NCBI GenBank assembly: GCA_016934605.1
Contig: JAFGSO010000388.1
Location: forward strand, 1-16,648
Reading direction: 5' to 3'
DNA: 16,648 nt
Origin: Calditrichota bacterium
GTDB taxonomy: Bacteria; Calditrichota; Calditrichia; RBG-13-44-9
In this document: piece by piece, positions 6,463 to 13,062 of the stretch
How the letters are laid out: the number at the start of each line of letters is the position of its first letter
Numbering within the stretch: the stretch's first letter is position 1
The notes under the pieces: generated by a model
Seen by the model: the letters and a program-made list of their open reading frames with translations, nothing else
Database searches by the model: none
What the model was told of the DNA's origin: nothing
Translations under genes and position numbers: made by a program

Positions 6463-7101
6463 ATGAAAGCAATTTTATTTGATTTTGATGGAGTTCTGGT
6501 TCAGAGCATGGAAGATCATTTTGAAGGATGGCGCCGGGCTCTGGAAAAATACGGTATTGAGATGAAACCGGAAGACTTGTATATGATGGAAGGGCAGGGT
6601 GTTCGGGGAGTTGCCAATGAAATTACCCGAAAATATCAACTTACCGTTGATGAAACTCATGATATCATTACCAATAAACAGAAGTATTATGAAGAAATAA
6701 AGAAAATCCGGTTTTATCCGAATCTACTGAACGTACTTGACTGGGCACAGGAAAAAAGTTTGAAGTTAGCCGTTGTAACAGGGGGAAATCGTAGCAGGGT
6801 AATGGAAACGCTTGAAAATTTCGGCCTCACTGACTATTTTCAGGCGATTATTACCAGTGATGATGTTAGCGAAACCAAACCCAGTCCACAACCATACCTC
6901 CAGGCAGCCATCAGTTTACAGGTAAGTCCGGAAGATTGTGTAGTGGTTGAAAATGCCCCACTCGGGATCAGAAGCGGGAAATCTGCAGGCATGCATGTGA
7001 TCGGGATTACCACAACCCTGAATTCTTTTCACCTGAAAAATGCTGATATAGTCGTGAATGATTTTCATGAACTTCTGGAGGCTTTAAAAAAAATGTATTA
7101 A
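6463..7101 (+). CDS. HAD-superfamily phosphatase (beta-phosphoglucomutase-like)
   Basis: This 212-residue protein has all four HAD motifs. Motif I is LFDFDGVLV, with nucleophile D7 and acid/base D9. Motif II is VVTGG with T106. Motif III is the lysine of ETKPSPQPY (K139). Motif IV is VVENAPLGI (161-169). A helical cap follows motif I (about 15-85), which places it in the subfamily of beta-phosphoglucomutases, phosphoglycolate phosphatases and sugar-phosphate phosphatases. The substrate cannot be read from the sequence. The ribosome site is weak (AGCGGA about 9 bases before the ATG). It is followed 27 bases later by a small unknown gene, and the pair ends at a terminator. Confidence 0.88.
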   Translation: MKAILFDFDGVLVQSMEDHFEGWRRALEKYGIEMKPEDLYMMEGQGVRGVANEITRKYQLTVDETHDIITNKQKYYEEIKKIRFYPNLLNVLDWAQEKSLKLAVVTGGNRSRVMETLENFGLTDYFQAIITSDDVSETKPSPQPYLQAAISLQVSPEDCVVVENAPLGIRSGKSAGMHVIGITTTLNSFHLKNADIVVNDFHELLEALKKMY

Positions 7102-7128
7102 ATTGGAGTTATAAAGAGAGGAAGAAGA

Positions 7129-7338
7129 ATGGAATACACTCGTGATGGCGCAGGCAGACTTTCCGCATTTCTGGATAACTGGACTAAAGCGGAATCGGAA
7201 GAACTGGTGCTGATATATCTGGAGGATTATTATAAAACCATGGATGATTCCTATCTCAAGGAAGCACTTCAAATCGCCAAAGATGAACGACTCGATCTAC
7301 AAAAGATACTTCATCGGGCAAAGTCAAGAATGTCATGA
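7129..7338 (+). CDS. Small conserved-looking hypothetical protein (69 residues)
   Basis: I do not recognise this protein. It is soluble and mostly helical by composition, with an acidic middle (about 20-37: AESEELVLIYLEDYYKTMDD) and a basic C-terminus (HRAKSRMS). The AGAGGAAG ribosome site just upstream of the ATG is strong, and a terminator begins directly after its stop. Both support a real gene. It lies 27 bases after the HAD phosphatase on the same strand and is probably cotranscribed with it. It has no cysteines, no signal peptide and no membrane segment. Confidence 0.65.
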   Translation: MEYTRDGAGRLSAFLDNWTKAESEELVLIYLEDYYKTMDDSYLKEALQIAKDERLDLQKILHRAKSRMS

Positions 7339-7344
7339 CAGGGG

Positions 7345-7366
7345 GGGGCATAACTGCCCCTTTTTT
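7345..7366 (+). terminator. Intrinsic terminator after the HAD / small-protein pair
   Basis: GGGGCA (7345-7350) pairs with TGCCCC (7355-7360) around a TAAC tetraloop and is followed by six T (7361-7366). The 5' arm sits inside a run of eight G (7341-7348), so the stem can slide. It lies 6 bases after the stop codon at 7338. Confidence 0.85.
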
Positions 7367-7443
7367 ATTTCCATAAATTAAATCAACAGGGTTATCCGGT
7401 TCGATACTGTTCCAAAAAAATCACAATCATCAAATATTATTCA

Positions 7444-8541
7444 ATGATAGACCGAAGAGAACTGATTAAAAATTTTACGGTCGGATTTCTTCCGCTGCTT
7501 GTATTCATTATTGCAGATGCATTTTACGGATTAACAATCGGGCTTCTAGCTGCCATCGTTTTTGGTGTGGTCGAAACCACCATTATCTACCTCAAGAACC
7601 GTATAATTGATAAATTTATTTTATTCGATACAGGACTCATTATCCTGCTTGGTTTGATTTCAATCATTCTTCAGAATGATATATTTTTCAAGATCAAACC
7701 GGCATTGATAGAAGGGATATTACTTATTTTACTGGGATTAACAGCATTTTCGGACAATCTCATACTGGTGAAAATGTCAGGGCGTTATTTGAAGGGAATT
7801 CAGCTCTCCGGCGAACAGCAGCTGGCCATGAAACAGATGACGCGCAGATTGTTTTTTGTATTCCTGGTCCATACGTTACTGATTGTTTATTCTGCTTTTT
7901 ATATGAGTAAAGAAGCCTGGGCATTCATCAGTGGTGGTCTGTTTTATGTTCTCATCGGAATCATGATGGGTTTTGAATTTCTTCGTTCTCTCTGGCAAAG
8001 GCATCGGGTACAAAAAAAGTATGCTGGTGAAGAGTGGTTCGATATCGTCACACCAGACGGAAAAATAACCGGGAAAGCCCCACGAAGTGCCGTACATGGT
8101 CAGCCAAAACTTCTGCACCCGGTAGTGCATACACATATCATCAACAGCAAAGGAGAAATATTTCTGCAAAAACGATCTGCTGATAAAGATATTCAACCCG
8201 ATAAATGGGATGCTGCTATTGGTGGACATATAAGGAGTGGAGAATCGGTTGATCATGCGCTCCGGCGTGAGGCTGAAGAAGAGCTGGGCTTATCCTACGG
8301 CGAATTCGTGCCGCTCTTCCGGTATGTCATGAAAAATGAACTTGAAAGTGAACTCGTACATGGTTTCCTTCTCAGGGAAGAGGGTCCGTTCTTTCCAGAT
8401 CCTCATGAAATCAGTGAAGCACGATTCTGGAACAGGGAAGATATCCGGAAGAACCTTGGTAAAAATATATTTACACCAAATTTTGAAAAAGAATTCGCGT
8501 TGCTGGAGAAAATTGTTTTTCGGGAAGATATTCATTTATGA
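7444..8541 (+). CDS. YciB/septation-protein-like membrane domain fused to a Nudix hydrolase
   Basis: This is a two-domain, 365-residue protein. Residues 1-185 are hydrophobic with about five or six membrane segments. They read like the YciB/IspZ (intracellular septation protein A) family: FLPLLVFIIADAFYG near the start, a TTIIYLKNR loop, then LQNDIFFKIKPALIEG, matching the HNDEFIKWKxT-type motif of YciB. Residues 195-365 are a Nudix hydrolase close to the YfcD/isopentenyl-diphosphate-isomerase-like group. The domain enters with EEWFDIVTPDGKITG. The Nudix box is perfect from G261 to L283, with GHIRSGE and REAEEELGL. The Nudix active site should face the cytoplasm. No Shine-Dalgarno is visible before the ATG at 7444, so the start could differ slightly. 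It overlaps the next gene by 4 bases (ATGA). The fusion is not a sequencing artefact at an obvious frameshift, since the frame is continuous. Confidence 0.85.
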   Translation: MIDRRELIKNFTVGFLPLLVFIIADAFYGLTIGLLAAIVFGVVETTIIYLKNRIIDKFILFDTGLIILLGLISIILQNDIFFKIKPALIEGILLILLGLTAFSDNLILVKMSGRYLKGIQLSGEQQLAMKQMTRRLFFVFLVHTLLIVYSAFYMSKEAWAFISGGLFYVLIGIMMGFEFLRSLWQRHRVQKKYAGEEWFDIVTPDGKITGKAPRSAVHGQPKLLHPVVHTHIINSKGEIFLQKRSADKDIQPDKWDAAIGGHIRSGESVDHALRREAEEELGLSYGEFVPLFRYVMKNELESELVHGFLLREEGPFFPDPHEISEARFWNREDIRKNLGKNIFTPNFEKEFALLEKIVFREDIHL

Positions 8542-9188
8542 AACGACCTATTATACACGATGTATCTCTGCCTCTTCATTCAGATTTACCAGTATGGCCA
8601 GGGGATCCTTCACCCGTCATCGTAAAACACGAAGTTACAATTGCCGGAAGTCCCCTGATTAGCAGCCGGGTATCCATATCTCTTCACTGGGGTACCCATG
8701 TCGATGCTCCTGCTCATTTTAATCCTGAAGGCTGGACGATAGATCTTATCCCGCCGGATATTCTAACAGGATCGGTACAGGTCATTGAACTGAGCGGAGT
8801 ACGTCAAATTACCAGTCACATTTTGAGAAATCTTCATTTAAGTGATGCCGGAAGATACTTTTTCAAGACAGATAACTCCCGGTTCTGGGCTGAATTTCCT
8901 CTTCGCTTCCACAGAAACTTTACAGCATTTACGGAAGATGCAGCAACATATTTGAAGTCAATCAGAAGTAAACTAATTGGTATTGATTATCTCTCTCTGG
9001 ATCTTTATGATGCAACCGATCTACCTGTCCATAAAATTCTTTTCAGTGATAACATCGTGGGGGTGGAGGGATTGGATTTGCGCGAAGTTTCAGCTGGAAT
9101 GTATCAGGTGGTTTGTCTGCCGCTCCGGATTCGTCAGGGAGATGGCTCGCCTGCCCGCGTTCTTCTTTTCGATAACATTCAGGATTAA
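8538..9188 (+). CDS. Cyclase-family metal hydrolase (kynurenine formamidase-like)
   Basis: This 216-residue protein belongs to the cyclase/KynB family. HWGTHVDAPAHF at 50-61 gives the HxGTHxDxPxH zinc/manganese-binding motif (H50, H54, D56, H60). The N-terminus IHDVSLPLHSDLPVWPGDP has the usual first strand and WPGDP substrate loop. Later come a GIDYLSLD segment and a C-terminal CLPLRIRQGDGSPARVLL with the family's final P-L-x-x-x-x-x-D-G-S-P-A-R pattern. Members hydrolyse N-formylkynurenine or other amides; the real substrate is unknown here, and no tryptophan-degradation gene is nearby. The ATG overlaps the stop of the Nudix fusion gene in ATGA, so the two are translationally coupled. It converges on the minus-strand gene 25 bases further on. 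Confidence 0.88.
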   Translation: MKRPIIHDVSLPLHSDLPVWPGDPSPVIVKHEVTIAGSPLISSRVSISLHWGTHVDAPAHFNPEGWTIDLIPPDILTGSVQVIELSGVRQITSHILRNLHLSDAGRYFFKTDNSRFWAEFPLRFHRNFTAFTEDAATYLKSIRSKLIGIDYLSLDLYDATDLPVHKILFSDNIVGVEGLDLREVSAGMYQVVCLPLRIRQGDGSPARVLLFDNIQD

Positions 9189-9213
9189 ATAGAGGGCTTG
9201 AAATACGGGAACT

Positions 9214-9735
9214 TCAGTCGGTTTGAAGCTCGATAAAGTTCGGTTTAAGAACTACGTGTCGTCCGTTGAATTCCACTTTCACGTTTCCCGATTCCGAAAT
9301 ACTGAGGATTTCTCCGATACCCCATTTTGAATGAACAACCTTATTCCCTACAAAACTTCGGCTTTGATACTCATTTTCGGGAATAACGTGAAGCAGAAGA
9401 TGTGTTGGCAGATCCAGATTTTCTTTTTTCGATCCGGAGTTATTTTCTCTATCAAGCACTTTTTCCGGCCCTCGCCGTAAAACTTTACGGACAGATTCCC
9501 GGAAATCTTTAAAAGAGACGGACCATACATTTTTATGTGGTCTTCTTAACAGAAGCTTGTAGTTTGTCCGGCCTGCAAATTCAAGAACTTCATCAATATC
9601 CCCATGAAGCTGGACACTTTTCTTCTCCATAAGGGTAGAGATCAAAATATCTTCAATTTCATCGATATAGTGATCTTCCAGATCGTGCAGCGCTTTATTT
9701 AAATCAGAAGATGTTATTTGGGCAGGGTTGATCAT
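9214..9735 (-). CDS. Protein with UvrD/CarD-like C-terminal domain, N-terminus unknown
   Basis: This is a soluble, charged 173-residue protein. The last 45 residues (GNKVVHSKWGIGEILSIS, then VKVEFNGRHVVLKPNFIEL) follow the small beta-barrel pattern known from the C-terminal tail of UvrD/PcrA helicases and from CarD: G-x-x-V-x-H, G-x-G-x-I, V-x-F, L. These modules bind RNA polymerase. The N-terminal 90 residues are not recognised. They begin with an acidic helical part (11-36) followed by a basic stretch (57-95, including KLLLRRPHKN and RKVLRRGPEK), and a polar linker (96-108) joins the halves. There is no helicase, so this is a free-standing tail-like module. The ATG at 9735 lacks a good ribosome site, but the only upstream signal is a promoter ending about 50 bases before it. 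Confidence 0.7.
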   Translation of the reverse strand: MINPAQITSSDLNKALHDLEDHYIDEIEDILISTLMEKKSVQLHGDIDEVLEFAGRTNYKLLLRRPHKNVWSVSFKDFRESVRKVLRRGPEKVLDRENNSGSKKENLDLPTHLLLHVIPENEYQSRSFVGNKVVHSKWGIGEILSISESGNVKVEFNGRHVVLKPNFIELQTD

Positions 9736-10041
9736 TGCAAAAACACTTATTTTATGCCGATCAGATACTCGGCGCTATTATGTTTTAATATAGTGCGTAA
9801 AGTTGTTGAAATCAACTGACATCCAGACATTTTTCAACAGAATTAAAAAATGCTAAGGCGTTACTTTTCTCAACCATTTTACCATAAAATTTTTCGGTTT
9901 AATAGAAACTGACAGATGAGATTCAGAAGGGGTTAAGAAATATATTTTATTGCTTATGATGCCATGCAATTTTGGAATTTTCTTGCGAAAAATAATAATT
10001 TTCACAATATTCATAGGCCATAATTCAACTGGAGAAAGAAA
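9736..10041. other. Divergent intergenic region upstream of glutamine synthetase
   Basis: These 306 bases contain the minus-strand promoter at 9787-9815 and, overlapping its -35, the inverted repeat GTTGA-AA-TCAAC (9805-9816). For the plus-strand gene, TATATT at 9941-9946 has no good -35. TTGCGA followed after 17 bases by AATATT, closer to the gene, is only a weak match. No RNA gene, riboswitch or small reading frame with a ribosome site was seen. Confidence 0.6.
9787..9815 (-). promoter_or_regulatory. Sigma-70-type promoter of the UvrD/CarD-tail protein gene
   Basis: On the minus strand TTGATT (9810-9815) is 17 bases from TATATT (9787-9792). The -10 lies about 50 bases before the ATG at 9735. 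The same TATATT at the same spacing is found at the proline dehydrogenase promoter (597-625), which adds some support to both. The inverted repeat GTTGA-AA-TCAAC overlaps the -35 and could be an operator. Confidence 0.5.
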
Positions 10042-11580
10042 ATGAGTACCGGATATTCCTTAATGAATCCGCTCTGCAAAATCCTTGACAAGGATAGTTG
10101 CGATTTCATACGTTCAGATTTTCTCAAAATAATTATCGAGAAACAGATCGAAAGAATTACTTTTCATTACATCGGTCTTGACGGCAAACTTAAAGAATTG
10201 AAGTTACCAATCAGTAATAAGCTGCAGGCAGAACGAATTCTGGCAGAAGGAGAGAGAGTAGACGGTTCATCGCTCTTTAAAGGAATGGTTGATACCACCT
10301 TATCCGATCTGTATGTTGTACCGCTTTACAAGTCGGCCTTTTTAAATCCTTTTGATTCAGGAAGCCTGGATTTCATGTGCCGTTATTTAAATTCTAAGGG
10401 TGAAAGAGCCCCATTTGCTCCGGATAATATGCTTTATCAGGCGAACAAATTATTCAAAGACAACACATCTATTGATTTATATGCTCTTGGTGAGCTGGAG
10501 TTTTTTTTGCTCAGTGATCCCCAGATTAACCTGTATCCGTCTCAGAAACAAAGGGGATATCATGCAGCTGCCCCTTTTATTAAAAGTGGTGAAATTCTGA
10601 ACGAAATGGTCCGTTACATTACGCAGTTAACCGGGGCGGTAAAATACGCTCACAGTGAAGTGGGGTTTGTGGAGAGTGTACGAAGTAATATTGAGGAATT
10701 AAAGGGAAAACGAGCAGAGCAGCTTGAGATAGAATTTCTTCCAACATTGGTTGAAGATGCAGCAGACAACCTTATTCTGGGCCGCTGGATAATCCGCAAT
10801 GTGGCATATCGTCATGGATGTGTTGCTACATTCACGCCAAAGATCGAAGAAGGAATTGCCGGTAATGGTTTGCACATTCATATTGAACTGGTTAAAAACG
10901 GCAAAAATATTATGGTTAACAAAGACGGTAATTTATCCAAAGAAGCACGTCAAATGATTGGTGGTCTCTGCAAATATGCGGATTCACTGACAGCTTTTGG
11001 AAACACGGTATCTTCGGCATATTTAAGGTTGGTACCCAACCAGGAAGCTCCGACACGTATTTGCTGGAGCGATCTGAATAGGAGCGCCATGATCAGAGTG
11101 CCACTTGGATGGTCAAAAATTTCCAATCTCTCAACATTGCTGAATACTCAACAAAAAGAAGCATTCGATGATCCGGAAGGCCGACAAACTGTAGAACTTC
11201 GCAGCCCCGACGGAAGCGCCTTTGTCCATCTTTTAATCGCCGGAATGACTCTTGCCGCAGAATGGGGTTTAACTCATTCTGAATCATTGGAAATCTCTGA
11301 GAGACTTTATACAACAGGCAACATTTTTGAGGATGAAAAACTGGTCAAAAAATTACCGTCGCTTCCTGGCAGTTGTGTAGAATCCGCAGAAATTCTTCTG
11401 AAAAACCGGAATCTATATGAGAGAGAAAATATTTTTCCGCAGAGTGTTATCAATTATATGTCAACACTGCTGCACAAGGAAAATGATTCCGGAATGAACG
11501 CATATCTAATTGATTTGCCTGCGGATGATCGTCTCTATGAAACGCGAAAAATCATGCACAAAGACATTCACCGTCACTGA
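10042..11580 (+). CDS. glnA: Glutamine synthetase family protein
   Basis: This 512-residue protein has the complete GS architecture. The N-terminal beta-grasp domain spans about 35-115, with ERVDGSSLFKGM at 71-82 and a SDLYVVP strand. The catalytic domain has ELEFFL (E151, E153), HSEVGF (E206), LEIEFLP (E229, E231), NGLHIHIEL (H278), NQEAPT with E335, NRSAMIRVPLGW (R347, R352) and VELRSPDGSA (E385, R387). The enzyme makes glutamine from glutamate, ammonia and ATP. Two points differ from the E. coli type: about 20 extra residues between HSEV and LEIEF, and SPDGSAFVHL in place of the usual RxPDxxxNPYL. This suits a distinct GS clade, and a related amide ligase activity is possible. GGAG lies 7 bases before the ATG. 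No GlnB or ammonium transporter gene is nearby. Confidence 0.85.
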   Translation: MSTGYSLMNPLCKILDKDSCDFIRSDFLKIIIEKQIERITFHYIGLDGKLKELKLPISNKLQAERILAEGERVDGSSLFKGMVDTTLSDLYVVPLYKSAFLNPFDSGSLDFMCRYLNSKGERAPFAPDNMLYQANKLFKDNTSIDLYALGELEFFLLSDPQINLYPSQKQRGYHAAAPFIKSGEILNEMVRYITQLTGAVKYAHSEVGFVESVRSNIEELKGKRAEQLEIEFLPTLVEDAADNLILGRWIIRNVAYRHGCVATFTPKIEEGIAGNGLHIHIELVKNGKNIMVNKDGNLSKEARQMIGGLCKYADSLTAFGNTVSSAYLRLVPNQEAPTRICWSDLNRSAMIRVPLGWSKISNLSTLLNTQQKEAFDDPEGRQTVELRSPDGSAFVHLLIAGMTLAAEWGLTHSESLEISERLYTTGNIFEDEKLVKKLPSLPGSCVESAEILLKNRNLYERENIFPQSVINYMSTLLHKENDSGMNAYLIDLPADDRLYETRKIMHKDIHRH

Positions 11581-11700
11581 TAAAAGAACTCTGTTTGATG
11601 TTACTCAGAATAAAAAAATAATTACGGGAACTAATTAACAAAAATTGAAATTAGCAAAATCTGAAGGTCTGAATACAGAATTGTTCAAAATTTAAAAATA

Positions 11701-11729
11701 TTGTATTGCCACAAGCGATCGTTTATATT
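11701..11729 (+). promoter_or_regulatory. Candidate promoter of the envelope-protein trio
   Basis: TTGTAT (11701-11706) and TATATT (11724-11729) are 17 bases apart, giving transcription from about 11736. This would start within the AT-rich gap and downstream of the TTG at 11701, supporting the later TTG at 11767 as the first codon. The -35 matches only the TTG. The -10 and spacing equal those of the promoters at 597-625 and 9787-9815. Confidence 0.4.
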
Positions 11730-11766
11730 GCGAAATTATTTTTTCAGCGCTCTGAAGGAAACGAAT

Positions 11767-13050
11767 TTGATACGGATTTTGAGAAAATTTTTCCATGGAA
11801 TATTATTTATCGCTCCGGTTTTCCTGCTTTTCTGCAGTGAAAATCCCCATGAATTGACCGTTAACATCCTGGAAAATCAGTTCACTGGATCAGTGAAAGA
11901 TACGACACTATTTGTAGTTGAGGATACCACCTATCTTATTACTCAAAGAGTGAGCACCAGATCGTCTCTTCGCTTACTGATTGGCAAGGCAGAAGGTCTG
12001 GAAGCCCGTCCAATTTTACGTTTCGCCGATTTCTCAACAGTACCTGACACTGCAACAATAGACAGTGCCTGGATCAAACTTTATGCTGATGGTTTTATTT
12101 CTTCGGCTACCAGTAATCTAACTTTCAGAGCAACCATTTACCCGGTTGACAGCGCCTGGATAAGCAATACAGATGCTTTATGGGACGATATCGAACAGAA
12201 TATTGATCGGAGCATGCCCCTTGGGGAAACTGATATCACGCCCGGAGATACCACAGAATATATTTTCAATTTGAATTCTGATGGTTTAGATTTGGTGCGT
12301 TTCTGGGCCGATACAGGAACAGTTGTAGGGAACAATGCTGGAATCTACATCGATTTTAATCAGGCAGATTTCCTGCAGTATATTTATGCCATTAATCCCG
12401 GTTCAGGCCTGCCCGACCCGGAACTCATTGTCGCATATTCCATTGCGAATGACACGGCTGCTTACCGGGACACCCTCAGTGCTAATTTTGATGCTTTTAT
12501 TTATGATGGTGAAATTTCATTGATGAATAACCGAAACTACGTTTCATCATTAATAGAATACAATACACTTCTAAAATTTAATCTGAGAGAATTTGTAAAC
12601 AGTCAACCGGGAGAGATTGCAATAATCTCAGCAAACATTCAGGTTCCTCTCGATCTTGAAAACAGTCTGGTTGACGACAAATACGGGCTCAATCCCCAGG
12701 TCGGTATTCGAATGATCTCTCCCATTGATGAAGATAATGTTGAGGTAGACTCAACAGCCGGACGATTCACCATAATAAGCAAGTGGGCAGAAGACAGCAG
12801 TTATGTGGAAGTAAATTCGAATGATAATCGGAAAAAATTAGCCACACTTATTAAGGATCACCTCAATACCAGCGGCGCTGCCGAAGGTTTTGTAATCAGT
12901 TTTCTCGGTTCTACCAGTTCTTCAGCCCCTCTTACACATCCGGTGGATTTTTACTCCTATCTCGCTTATTTCTCCCGTGAAAATGTTCCGATTGAAAAAC
13001 GGGCTCGATTGGTCATTACATACTGGATTCCGGCAGAATCCCGTCTTTAA
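11767..13050 (+). CDS. Probable lipoprotein with DNRLRE-like domain
   Basis: The open frame extends up to 11701, but the best start is TTG at 11767, 6 bases after AAGGAA (11755-11760). The 428-residue product then begins with a basic signal peptide, IRILRKFFHGILFIAPVFLL, followed by Cys23. The site LLFC is a loose lipobox, since Phe at -1 is unusual. Around residues 80-130 there is RPILRF and then VPDTATIDSAWIKLY, the pattern of DNRLRE/CBM96-type domains (ILRFDLSxIP..AxIxSAxLxLY). A second similar half follows, with TLLKFNLREF and ANIQVPL. The protein is rich in Asp, Ser and Thr and has no later membrane segment, so it should be exported and perhaps tethered to the outer membrane. It precedes the barrel protein by 12 bases. 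Function is unknown; structural or adhesive roles are guesses. Confidence 0.68.
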   Translation: MIRILRKFFHGILFIAPVFLLFCSENPHELTVNILENQFTGSVKDTTLFVVEDTTYLITQRVSTRSSLRLLIGKAEGLEARPILRFADFSTVPDTATIDSAWIKLYADGFISSATSNLTFRATIYPVDSAWISNTDALWDDIEQNIDRSMPLGETDITPGDTTEYIFNLNSDGLDLVRFWADTGTVVGNNAGIYIDFNQADFLQYIYAINPGSGLPDPELIVAYSIANDTAAYRDTLSANFDAFIYDGEISLMNNRNYVSSLIEYNTLLKFNLREFVNSQPGEIAIISANIQVPLDLENSLVDDKYGLNPQVGIRMISPIDEDNVEVDSTAGRFTIISKWAEDSSYVEVNSNDNRKKLATLIKDHLNTSGAAEGFVISFLGSTSSSAPLTHPVDFYSYLAYFSRENVPIEKRARLVITYWIPAESRL

Positions 13051-13062
13051 ACTGGAAAAGAT

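Noticed and set aside
7876..8256. Minus-strand reading frame of 126 codons within the YciB-Nudix gene
   Set aside because: It is antisense to a gene with a perfect Nudix box, has no domain pattern and no promoter or ribosome site.
9941..9946. TATATT as the -10 box for glutamine synthetase
   Set aside because: No acceptable -35 hexamer lies 16 to 18 bases upstream, so I list it only in the intergenic description.
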